From assembly GCA_023386395.1 (NCBI GenBank), contig JAEWJV010000442.1, positions 1 to 9,378 on the forward strand: 9,378 bases of DNA. The letters run 5' to 3'. Origin of the DNA: Bacteroidota bacterium (lineage in GTDB: Bacteria; Bacteroidota; Bacteroidia; Chitinophagales; Chitinophagaceae). Shown here in pieces: positions 1 through 7,799 of the stretch (its first letter is position 1; every line of letters begins with the position of its first letter). The notes beneath the pieces are model-generated. The model was not told the origin of the DNA and ran no database searches. It saw only the letters and a program-made list of their open reading frames with translations. A program made the translations under genes and the position numbers.

Positions 1-1705
1 ATTTGCGTACATCATAGCCGGCTTGATAGTTTATTTTTTCAGCTTTCTTATTTTTCTTGCTGAACTGAAAGCGACTGTGACTGCGGTTGCATATATGGCT
101 TTGACATCTATTGGTTATATATTGTTATTGACAGGTGGCACATTAATTTCCCGTGTAATAAAAATTCGGTTGAGCAATAAAGACATTTTTAATAAGCAGA
201 ATGAGACATTTTCTCAAGAAGAAAGGCTGTTGCAAAATGAGTATTCAATTAATCTTCCGGCATCTTATAATTTGAAAGGAAAAACAATATCAAGCTGGAT
301 AAATTTTATTAATCCAATGCGGGGTTTATTAGTTATGGGATCTCCAGGCGCAGGCAAATCTTACTTCATTATTCAACACATCATAAAACAACATATTGAG
401 AAAGGCTTTTCGATGTTCATTTATGATTTTAAATATGATGACCTTTCCCGCATTGCTTACAATCATTTCCTGAAATTCAAAGCAACCGAATACAAAGTTG
501 AACCAAAGTTTTTTGTAATCAATTTTGATGGCTTGAGTTATTGCCACAGGTGCAACCCACTTGACCCGCACAACATGACAGACATAACTGATGCCGTTGA
601 ATCAGCAAGAACAATCATGCTTGGATTAAATCGTTCCTGGATAAAAAGGCAAGGCGAATTTTTTGTTGAATCACCCATCAACTTTCTTACATCTGTGATA
701 TGGTTTTTAACAAAATTTAATGACGGAGAATATTGTACTCTACCCCATGCAATTGAGCTGATGCAGGTTGATTATGACAAGCTCTTTACTGTACTTAGAA
801 CAGAGCCGGAGATAGAAGCGTATTTAAACCCTTTTGTTTCGGCATTTGTAAACGATTCGATGGAACAATTGCAAGGTCAGATTGATGCAGCAAGAATAAG
901 TATAGCGAGACTTTCATCACCGGCATTGTATTACGTGCTATCCGGAAATGATTTCACTTTAGACATCAATAATCCAGAAGCTCCAAAGATTGTTTGTCTT
1001 GCAAATAACCCGCAAAAGCAGCAAGTATATGGAGCAGTGTTATCGCTATATATAAGCCGCATGACAAAAATTATTAATCAACGAAACAAACTTAAAAGCA
1101 GTTTAATATTTGATGAGTTTCCTACGATTTTTTTCAATGGAATAGATAATTTAATTGCGACAGCACGCTCAAATAAAGTTGCCACTACCATTGCTGTGCA
1201 GGATTATAGCCAGTTGAAAAATGAATATTCAAGGGAACAAGCTGAAGTGATTTTAAATATTATGGGTAATATAATTTCAGGTCAAGTTAGCGGTGATACA
1301 GCCAAATTTTTGTCCGAAAAATTCGGCAGAATTATGCAGGATAGAGAAAGCATTTCAATAAACAGTAATGACACTTCAATCAGTAAATCTAAGCAATTAG
1401 AACAGGCGATTCCGGCGTCAACGATTGCAAGCTTATCAAGTGGGGAATTTGTTGGAATGGTTGCAGACAATCCAGACCAGGTTATCAATCTTAAATCTTT
1501 TCATTGCAAAATTTTGAATGACCATCAAGCGTCGCAAAATGAAAATAAATCGCTTGAAGACATTCCGCAAGTTCGTCAAGTTGATTATGCTGCCGTTCAA
1601 AGAAATTATCAGCAGATTAAACAGGAAGTACGTGATATAATTGAAAGTGAAATGGAAAGGATTTTAAATGACCCGGCAAAGGAGAATATAGTGGTGAAAA
1701 AATAA
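1..1705 (+). CDS. Conjugative coupling protein, TraG/MobC (type IV coupling ATPase) family, 5' end cut off by the window
   Basis: This gene likely encodes the inner-membrane ATPase that passes the relaxase-bound DNA strand to the conjugation channel. The frame is open to the left edge, so the first possible start (TTG at 23) is probably internal and the N-terminus is missing. Numbering from that TTG, two hydrophobic stretches (about residues 1-20 and 24-46) are the end of the membrane anchor. A Walker A motif GSPGAGKS lies at 106-113, with Lys112. A Walker B-like LIFDEF has Asp364-Glu365. It is followed by an RSNKVATTIAVQD segment and a QLKNEYS stretch, as in the TraM-recognition/TraG C-terminal region. 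The stop is TAA at 1703-1705. The family is called from these motifs and overall layout; Bacteroidota MobC proteins are the closest match I recall. It is the only transfer gene visible, and mobilization partners would be expected to the left. The ATPase call is firm and the MobC subtype is less so. Confidence 0.88.
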   Translation, partial: FAYIIAGLIVYFFSFLIFLAELKATVTAVAYMALTSIGYILLLTGGTLISRVIKIRLSNKDIFNKQNETFSQEERLLQNEYSINLPASYNLKGKTISSWINFINPMRGLLVMGSPGAGKSYFIIQHIIKQHIEKGFSMFIYDFKYDDLSRIAYNHFLKFKATEYKVEPKFFVINFDGLSYCHRCNPLDPHNMTDITDAVESARTIMLGLNRSWIKRQGEFFVESPINFLTSVIWFLTKFNDGEYCTLPHAIELMQVDYDKLFTVLRTEPEIEAYLNPFVSAFVNDSMEQLQGQIDAARISIARLSSPALYYVLSGNDFTLDINNPEAPKIVCLANNPQKQQVYGAVLSLYISRMTKIINQRNKLKSSLIFDEFPTIFFNGIDNLIATARSNKVATTIAVQDYSQLKNEYSREQAEVILNIMGNIISGQVSGDTAKFLSEKFGRIMQDRESISINSNDTSISKSKQLEQAIPASTIASLSSGEFVGMVADNPDQVINLKSFHCKILNDHQASQNENKSLEDIPQVRQVDYAAVQRNYQQIKQEVRDIIESEMERILNDPAKENIVVKK

Positions 1706-1939
1706 GTTTGAAATCATATTAGCATTTCATTTTCCTTTTGGCAATTAAAATAATTGTGTAATTTTCCTCTTAGCGCGCTTCGAGTAGTATCAGGTTAAGT
1801 TCACAAAAATTGTTTCTAGTTTTTATGAATCGCATAAACAGATATTCAGTCACATCATTATCTTATCTATCTTTTCTGCGACCCTGTTACATTAACGCCA
1901 AATTTAAGCCAGGCGCCCACACAAAATATATAAATCCTT
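1706..1939. other. Intergenic region between transfer gene and cargo block
   Basis: These 234 bases separate the coupling-protein stop from the ATG of the WD40-caspase gene. Besides the weak hairpin at the left end, I see an 8-bp palindrome AGCGCGCT (1772-1779). I find no convincing Bacteroidota promoter (TAnnTTTG with an upstream TTG). The closest -7-like strings are TAGTTTTT (1817-1824) and TATCTTTT (1868-1875), neither with a clear -33 partner. Open frames crossing this stretch show no protein-like composition. The promoter of the caspase gene should lie here because the gene is separated from its neighbour. Confidence 0.5.
1709..1739 (+). terminator. Weak candidate intrinsic terminator after the coupling protein gene
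   Basis: A 6-bp stem, TGAAAT (1709-1714) with ATTTCA (1724-1729), has a 9-nt loop. The T-rich run TTTTCCTTTT (1730-1739) follows it. It begins four bases after the coupling-protein stop, where the transfer operon could end. The stem is short and AT-rich, so this is tentative. Confidence 0.3.
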
Positions 1940-4900
1940 ATGCGATATTTATCGTTATTGTGTTTTTCGCTTTTTTCTGTTTTTGCATTTTCGCAAGAAC
2001 CAAAATTAATTTTGCCGATAGGGCACACATCAGGAGTTACAACGGCCAAATTCAGTCCCGATGGGAAAAGGATTGTTACGACGTCTTATGATAACACTGC
2101 TAAACTATGGGATGCTGTCACAGGAAATCTTCTTCTCACCTTAGGCGGAAAAGATAGTCCCATAACCTCAGCCCAATTTACTCCTAGAGGAATGAAAATT
2201 GTGACTACCGGTGAGTTAGATAGTATTTGGAGAATTTGGGATGCTAATTCAGGAAGAATTTTGAACGAGTTTCAAGGCAATACACTTGAATTTGATGATC
2301 CTTTTTTTACCCCCGATGGAGAGAAAATTGTGACCACCTCTGATGAGGGCGTTATCAGTCTGTGGAGTGTGCAAACTGGAAAGCGATTAATCAGTTTTTC
2401 AGAGCATTCTTCCAAAGTAACTCCCTCTCAATACAGTCAAAACGGAAATAAAATAGTAACGGTTTCTAATAATCATGTTACAGTTTGGGATGCCGTAACA
2501 GGAAATATGTTATTTGAAATAACAGATCGAAACCTAATCGAGTTTCCGCCGCAATTCACTCCTGACGGGAGTAAGATTTTAGTCGTTTCTTTTGATTCTG
2601 TAAAATTATATGATGCTATCAGCGGTAACATATTTTTAAAATTTGAAAGGGCAGGAAGGACACATTTGACTCCTTTACCTATTCAGACGATTAAATTCAG
2701 CCCTGATGGCAAAAAAATTTTTATAGGTTCTGGCCTAGGAGAAATATGGGATGCAGTCAATGGCAAACGTTTATGCAGTTTAAATTGTTTTGATTACTTC
2801 AATTTCAGTCAATTTAGTCTTGATGGAAATAAACTCCTGACGACGTTTACGAATAATACGAATACTGATGATACAGCAAAAATATGGGATGCGAGGTCAG
2901 GAAAACTTCTTATTAAATTAGCAGGTCATACGGACGAAATTAACTCCGCTGAATTCAGTCCGGATGGGAACAGAGTGGTAACCAGCTCATGGGATCACAG
3001 TGCCATTATATGGGATGCAAATTCAGGAAATAAAATAACTCAACTGAAAGGGCATACGTCTGCAGCGACTTCAGTTGATTTTTGTGAGAATGGAAATATT
3101 GTTGTAGCGAACAGTGGAATTGCAACTACTTGGAATGCACTAAAATTAATTCCAACTGCATTTTGTCATATACCTGTTTCCCCTAATGGCACTTATGTTA
3201 AGGTTGAAAAAAATGGGAAAAAATTATTAAGTTATGGACTGTTAGATAGTACGGTGAGGATATGGGATACTGAATCCAAAAAACTTCTTTGTATCAGAGC
3301 TAAAACTGGGAACATTGTTTCAGCACAACTGAGCCCAGATGGAACAAGAGTTTTCATTGGCGGATTAGGTAAGGATGATGACGCGCAACCTGAAATTTGG
3401 AACGCAGTAACAGGACAGTTTTTGACAAAGTTAAATGGATATTTTTATCATGTTTACTGCGGGAGTTTCAGTCCGGATTCTAAAAAAGTTGTGGCTGGCG
3501 GTTACAGACGAGCGGCGATATTTGACGCTTTTACAGGGCAACTTTTAGTCGATCTTGATGGTCATTCCGATAATGTAACTTCAGCTATTTTCAGTCCTGA
3601 TGGCAATCAAGTGGCCACAGCCTCGAGAGATAAAGCCGCAAAACTATGGGATGCTCAAACAGGAAAACTTTTATTCAATCTAGAGGGTCATAATACTGAA
3701 ATAAAAACTATTGAATTTAGCCCCGATGGAAAGAAAATTGCAACGACTGGTCAATGGTGGGAAATAGCCAAAATATGGGATGTTACAACAGGAAAACTTT
3801 TAGTCGAACTAAATGACAAATGGAACTCTGACGCCCACTTAGCCGAATTTGATTTGACAGGAAGTAAAATCCTGTCCACAGGCAATTATGAGAATGATGC
3901 AAACTTATGGGATGTTTCTTCGGGTAATCTTGTGACAAAACTGAACGGACATACCCATTGGATAACATCATCCAAATTCAGCCTTGACGGAAAAACAATC
4001 GCAACCTCCTCATTAGATAACACGGTGAAAATTTGGAATGCAGAAAATGGGCAGTTGTACTGTACTTTTTTTTTAGTAGACAGTACTGATTATTTTGCTC
4101 AAACACCATCTGGTTATTACCAATGTTCCAGGAATGGCGCTAAACTTATCCACTATGTAAATAAGGATTTAAAAGTTATAACATTTGAACAATTGGATGT
4201 AAAATATAACCGTCCTGATCTGGTGCTATCAGCAATTGGCTGCAAGGATTCCAGCCTTATTAATTTTTATAAGGAGCTTTATAATAAGCGTATTAAAAAG
4301 CTCGGTTTTGATATCACTTTATTCAAATTATATAGCAACATATTAAATGTTCCTGAAGTAGATTTCCAAAACAGAGATACTATTCACTACAATCGAACCT
4401 CAAATAGGCTGGCTTTGGACATAAAGGCCAAAGACGATAGCCTAATCTTAGATCGATTTAATGTTTGGATAAATGAGGTGCCATTGTTTGGCTTAAGGGG
4501 TATTTCTTTAAGAAATAGAAACAAAAAAAGATTTGATACGACAATTACAGCTATTCTTTCTGACGGTTTTAACCAAATTGAAACTTCTGTTACCAACGTT
4601 AATGGCTTAGAAAGTTACCGTATTCCGCTGCAAGTAAATTATTTGTCACCGAAGTCCTTACAAGATACAGTATATTTTATTGGAATCGGGGTTGGGCATT
4701 TTAAGGATGAAAGAATGAATTTGAATTATGCGGACAAAGACATAAAAGCCCTAGACAGTTTGTTTAGATCACATTTTATCAATTATAAGAGCTACGTATT
4801 ATTAGATAGTTTGGTCAGCACAAAAGCCATTCTTGCCCTTAAGGATTCTTTAAAAAAGACAAGCATAAATGACAAAGTTATTGTGGCAGTAAGCGGGCAT

Positions 4901-5491
4901 GGTCTGATTGATGATGACAGCTTAGACTTTTATTTAGCTACCACCGACATAAATTTTCAAAAGCCACAAGAAAAAGGAATACCATATGATAATATTGAAA
5001 GTCTCTTCGATGACATTCCGGCAAGAAAAAAATTGTTGTTACTCGATGCCTGCCACAGCGGGGAAATCGATAAAGAACATATAAGACTGATAAATAAAAT
5101 CGACAAAAATCAAAGTTTTAAAGACGCTTTAGATGACGCAAAAAAAAGGTCTTTGCAGCAACAACAAGGAGGTGGAATAGGCTTGCAAAACAGTTTTGAG
5201 GTGATGAAAGAATTATTCGCTGACGTATCCAGAAGTAATGGGACAGTTGTCATAAGTGCCGCACGGGGAAATCAATTAGCTAATGAAGGGGATAAATGGG
5301 GAAATGGTGCTTTTACTTATGCAATAAAAGAAGGGTTACTACATACGAAAGCGGATCTAAATTCGGATGAAAAGATAACGGTTAACGAATTGAAAGATTA
5401 TGTAATAACGTCTGTTAGCGAACTCACGCAAGGAGAACAGAAACCCACGACAAGAAAAGAACTAATAGATATAGATTGGACTATTTGGTAG
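1940..5491 (+). CDS. Exported WD40-repeat protein with C-terminal caspase-like (peptidase C14) domain
   Basis: This 1183-residue protein is predicted to be secreted to the periplasm or beyond and to act as a cysteine peptidase scaffolded by beta-propellers. The ATG at 1940 is the only sensible start, because an in-frame TAA lies at 1931-1933. Residues 1-18 form a signal peptide with a likely cut AFS|QE. About 16 WD-type blades follow (typical unit: FSPDGKKI…KIWDAxTGKLL), with their W positions from Trp57 to Trp699. One near TTWNALK is degenerate, so two propellers of 7-8 blades are likely. A linker with KYNRPDLVL (about 715-820) and an Ig-like beta-rich part containing WINEVPLFG (about 825-905) precede the C14 domain (about 909-1183). 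The catalytic dyad is intact: His987 in SGHG and Cys1038 in LLLDACHSGE. A p10-like part (FADVSRSNGTVVISAARG) follows, and the protein ends in IDWTIW. No further sorting domain follows the peptidase. The gene converges on the minus-strand operon, overlapping it by 11 bp. Substrate and trigger cannot be read from the sequence. Confidence 0.9.
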   Translation: MRYLSLLCFSLFSVFAFSQEPKLILPIGHTSGVTTAKFSPDGKRIVTTSYDNTAKLWDAVTGNLLLTLGGKDSPITSAQFTPRGMKIVTTGELDSIWRIWDANSGRILNEFQGNTLEFDDPFFTPDGEKIVTTSDEGVISLWSVQTGKRLISFSEHSSKVTPSQYSQNGNKIVTVSNNHVTVWDAVTGNMLFEITDRNLIEFPPQFTPDGSKILVVSFDSVKLYDAISGNIFLKFERAGRTHLTPLPIQTIKFSPDGKKIFIGSGLGEIWDAVNGKRLCSLNCFDYFNFSQFSLDGNKLLTTFTNNTNTDDTAKIWDARSGKLLIKLAGHTDEINSAEFSPDGNRVVTSSWDHSAIIWDANSGNKITQLKGHTSAATSVDFCENGNIVVANSGIATTWNALKLIPTAFCHIPVSPNGTYVKVEKNGKKLLSYGLLDSTVRIWDTESKKLLCIRAKTGNIVSAQLSPDGTRVFIGGLGKDDDAQPEIWNAVTGQFLTKLNGYFYHVYCGSFSPDSKKVVAGGYRRAAIFDAFTGQLLVDLDGHSDNVTSAIFSPDGNQVATASRDKAAKLWDAQTGKLLFNLEGHNTEIKTIEFSPDGKKIATTGQWWEIAKIWDVTTGKLLVELNDKWNSDAHLAEFDLTGSKILSTGNYENDANLWDVSSGNLVTKLNGHTHWITSSKFSLDGKTIATSSLDNTVKIWNAENGQLYCTFFLVDSTDYFAQTPSGYYQCSRNGAKLIHYVNKDLKVITFEQLDVKYNRPDLVLSAIGCKDSSLINFYKELYNKRIKKLGFDITLFKLYSNILNVPEVDFQNRDTIHYNRTSNRLALDIKAKDDSLILDRFNVWINEVPLFGLRGISLRNRNKKRFDTTITAILSDGFNQIETSVTNVNGLESYRIPLQVNYLSPKSLQDTVYFIGIGVGHFKDERMNLNYADKDIKALDSLFRSHFINYKSYVLLDSLVSTKAILALKDSLKKTSINDKVIVAVSGHGLIDDDSLDFYLATTDINFQKPQEKGIPYDNIESLFDDIPARKKLLLLDACHSGEIDKEHIRLINKIDKNQSFKDALDDAKKRSLQQQQGGGIGLQNSFEVMKELFADVSRSNGTVVISAARGNQLANEGDKWGNGAFTYAIKEGLLHTKADLNSDEKITVNELKDYVITSVSELTQGEQKPTTRKELIDIDWTIW

Positions 5492-6320
5492 AAAGGTCGA
5501 AAGAATCGTTAGCATACTTTTCTATAAAGGGCAAATAGAATTTTCCGTAATTAAATTGTAAATAATCATAAAAGTCGCTTTTAGCCTCCTCTGCATTTTT
5601 GTAATTATTTTCAAAGCCATTCTTGAAAAAATTAATAATTCCTCGTAGTTCATCTATGGTTAAAATATTACTCAAAATTTGCTCGTCCGATACGTTAATC
5701 ATCGCACCATTATCTGCAGTGTCCATTTTGATTCTCCATTTGAAATCATATTGGATTGGGAAAGACGACATATTGAAAACGATTGAGTCATTAATTATTG
5801 GTAAATTTTTTTCTATACTATCATTGTTTTCAGTATACGTACATGCATACAATTTATAACCCGTTTTCTTGAAAATATTACTTTCTGTCGGAATCTTTTG
5901 ACTTTGTATTATTAACATCTTCCTCTCAATAGAATCTTTCGAAAAATCGTAAAAATAGTTAATCCAGTCAAAATGAGTTAAGCCCTTGGTTTTCATGCTC
6001 GCTTTGAAAGAGCTAAATTTATTTATATATTCCTGAACGGAAAGTTCATACAATTCAGAGTGATTATTACGATCTTTTATAGCTACTCTCTGACCAGCTT
6101 CAAAACTTATAGGATAGCTACCTTTTCCAGGTATCAAAACTCTTAAAGCGGCCGTCTTACTTGTAGCCGTTAGATTCGTTAAGTCGGTGATTTTCGAGCC
6201 TTCTGTCAATTGCACGTTATTGTGATAAATAATTCCATGAATCTTAATTATAAAAAATTCTTGACATACAGCTTTTAGAAAAAGAAAAAAACTTAACACA
6301 ATTAATGATAGATATTTCAT
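5481..6320 (-). CDS. Exported protein of unknown family, coupled to the CHASE2 gene
   Basis: I do not recognise a named family in this 279-residue protein. Residues 1-19 are a signal peptide (Lys2, a hydrophobic core, then AVC|QE). The Cys19 context (KAVC) is a poor lipobox, so I favour ordinary signal peptidase cleavage before Gln20. The next part (about 22-95) is rich in alternating hydrophobic and polar residues and includes ALRVLIPGKGSYPISF, suggesting a small beta domain. The rest (about 96-279) is mixed alpha/beta, with aromatic-rich helices near the C-terminus (FYDYLQFNYGKFYLPF). No catalytic motif stands out and there is no second membrane segment. The start ATG at 6318-6320 overlaps the upstream CHASE2 stop as ATGA, which implies one transcript and translational coupling. 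Its 3' end overlaps the caspase gene, so both TAG stops lie within 5481-5491. I infer a periplasmic partner of the CHASE2 protein. Confidence 0.8.
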   Translation of the reverse strand: MKYLSLIVLSFFLFLKAVCQEFFIIKIHGIIYHNNVQLTEGSKITDLTNLTATSKTAALRVLIPGKGSYPISFEAGQRVAIKDRNNHSELYELSVQEYINKFSSFKASMKTKGLTHFDWINYFYDFSKDSIERKMLIIQSQKIPTESNIFKKTGYKLYACTYTENNDSIEKNLPIINDSIVFNMSSFPIQYDFKWRIKMDTADNGAMINVSDEQILSNILTIDELRGIINFFKNGFENNYKNAEEAKSDFYDYLQFNYGKFYLPFIEKYANDSFDLSTK

Positions 6321-7552
6321 GATATCTCTTCTTTAACGAAAGTGACAAAGTTTCTGCTTTTAATAAAATGTTTTCTCTTCTCAATAAAAATTTTCAAAAG
6401 AGTAAGATAAGATGCGACATATAATAAACTTATAAAGACTCCAAAATAAATATATGAAATAACGTTTAAACAAATTAAAATTCCTACGTAAGAAAAATAT
6501 TTCTTCAAAAAATTTCTGAGAAATGATATTTTAACTTTTTTTGGAAACTCTTCGAAACTTTTTTCAGGATGGATGAAAATAAAATAACTAATTAAAAAGA
6601 AAGTCATGAACAAAATGAAAATCCACACCCAGGAAATTGGCTTAGACTGCTCCCTAAGCGTGAGGAAAGTATCAAACAAGATTAGTGATCCGGGAAACTT
6701 GCCTAAATAAGTGGAATGCATATCTGTTTCAAAATTTCCGACTATGATATATTTCCCCCTTAAATAGGTTTTGAAAAATTCTGTTGTGTCCGCAAGAATT
6801 TCTCCCAAATAAAACAAGTTCGCCTTTCTATTGAGCTTAGTCGGATTAGTATTTGTATCTCGAACGAGATCATGCGGTCTATAGTAGAGCTCAGGTATAA
6901 TTGTATTAAACGTTAACTTTTGGTTTTTAAAAACCAATCCATACTTACAGGTAAAGGTGTCTTTTGTCAGATTTTCAACTAATTTTACTGGAAGAGTTTT
7001 GATCGTGCCATGGTCAAAAATATCAAGCTTAACAAATTTCCCTTTATTCAAAGTATAAGAGACGCTACCGTTTGGCACGTTAAATAATTGTCCTACAATT
7101 CTATTATTTTTTATTGTAGATGCCACAATTACTTTTTTAGCTATCTCAATTTGTGCTTTTAGGATTGAATCGTTAGGGGAGGGATAATCGAAAGACATAT
7201 CACAAATCACATATTTATATTCTTCTGGATGTTTATTTAAGATTGAGAAGAACTCAGCAAGTTTTTTTCTGTTTGTTACAACTACATCGCCATAGGTATA
7301 AATAGAAGTATCACCTACTATTTCTAGGTCTTTTGAAACATCCAAAAATGTTATACTATCAAGAGCTGGTTTTTTATCAAGCGCCAGAATATTGTGTTTC
7401 ACAATCGCGAAGGCTCTAAAAAAACCTATTTCATCAAATCTAATGAAATCCGTATATTGTAGCAGGAAAGTAAATAGAATCAAAAAGATCGCGTTTATTA
7501 AAGTTAGTACCCATTCTAATTTAGTACCCTTTCTATTTTTTAAAATCTTCAT
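6317..7552 (-). CDS. Membrane protein with stand-alone CHASE2-type extracytoplasmic sensor domain
   Basis: This is a likely envelope sensor of 411 residues if translated from the ATG at 7550-7552. It has one N-terminal membrane segment (about 14-33), a large periplasmic domain (34-305) and three C-terminal segments (about 306-326, 353-370, 371-390). A short basic tail follows. The periplasmic part carries CHASE2-like marks: ITFLDVS, then YKYVICDMSFDYPSPND, and near its end GKYIIVGNFETDMHSTYLGKFPGSLILFDTFL. In known CHASE2 proteins the final helices lead into a kinase, cyclase or other output domain, but here the protein stops about 20 residues after the last helix. The frame opens at a TTG at 7654, but that codon sits inside a TATATTTG promoter-like box. 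I therefore prefer the ATG at 7552; an ATG at 7576 (419 residues) is also possible. In both cases a membrane helix follows closely. The gene heads an operon with the exported orphan (ATGA overlap). The CHASE2 call rests on motif recognition and the transmembrane layout. Confidence 0.78.
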   Translation of the reverse strand: MKILKNRKGTKLEWVLTLINAIFLILFTFLLQYTDFIRFDEIGFFRAFAIVKHNILALDKKPALDSITFLDVSKDLEIVGDTSIYTYGDVVVTNRKKLAEFFSILNKHPEEYKYVICDMSFDYPSPNDSILKAQIEIAKKVIVASTIKNNRIVGQLFNVPNGSVSYTLNKGKFVKLDIFDHGTIKTLPVKLVENLTKDTFTCKYGLVFKNQKLTFNTIIPELYYRPHDLVRDTNTNPTKLNRKANLFYLGEILADTTEFFKTYLRGKYIIVGNFETDMHSTYLGKFPGSLILFDTFLTLREQSKPISWVWIFILFMTFFLISYFIFIHPEKSFEEFPKKVKISFLRNFLKKYFSYVGILICLNVISYIYFGVFISLLYVASYLTLLKIFIEKRKHFIKSRNFVTFVKEEIS

Positions 7553-7651
7553 GTATCGGTCATTCACTATAGACATACAACAGGTTGGTGTCGTATTACC
7601 ATCTTTATACGACAAATTAAATCGGTATCGTGCTAAAAGACATCTCCATCC

Positions 7652-7683
7652 CAAATATATGTGACAATATATTGAATTATCAC
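7652..7683 (-). promoter_or_regulatory. Candidate promoter and partial dyad upstream of the CHASE2 operon
   Basis: Read on the minus strand, 7659-7652 is TATATTTG, an exact match to the Bacteroidota -7 consensus TAnnTTTG, about 100 bases upstream of the preferred ATG. I see no good TTG at the usual -33 distance. Just upstream, the 10-bp palindrome CAATATATTG (7665-7674) is flanked by GTGA (7661-7664) and TCAC (7680-7683). This could be an operator, but a chance dyad in AT-rich DNA is possible. Confidence 0.35.
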
Positions 7684-7778
7684 TTTAGATTTTTTTTGCT
7701 TTTAGTGGGTTTTCGACTTTTTTCTACATTATTTTATAAATATTAGATGCCGTTTGTTAACACTTTTATTTTGGTCAT

Positions 7779-7790
7779 TGCGTCAATTTT
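7779..7790. repeat. 12-bp direct repeat TGCGTCAATTTT, copy 1 (after the integrase gene)
   Basis: The exact string TGCGTCAATTTT occurs here, 10 bases beyond the integrase stop, and again at 9170-9181 upstream of the integrase start. The two copies bracket the integrase gene in the same orientation. They may be recombinase binding sites or remnants of a duplication; coincidence is not excluded. Confidence 0.5.
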
Positions 7791-7799
7791 ATTATCGAA

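Noticed and set aside
1810..2091. 93-residue open frame spanning the start of the caspase gene
   Set aside because: It overlaps the start of the WD40-caspase gene in another frame, and its composition is not protein-like. The signal peptide and WD repeats fix the true frame.
6260..6320. Lipoprotein signal in the 279-residue protein (Cys19)
   Set aside because: The residues before the Cys (K-A-V) do not form a good lipobox. Cleavage after Cys19 before Gln fits Bacteroidota signal peptidase I sites better, though lipidation is not fully excluded.
7553..7654. N-terminal extension of the CHASE2 protein from a TTG at 7654
   Set aside because: The TTG lies within the TATATTTG promoter-like box, and the added residues have no domain character. 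The ATG at 7552 puts the membrane helix at the usual distance from the start.
7392..7664. 90-residue plus-strand open frame opposite the CHASE2 gene
   Set aside because: It is antisense to the CHASE2 gene and its promoter region, and shows no recognisable motif or start signal.
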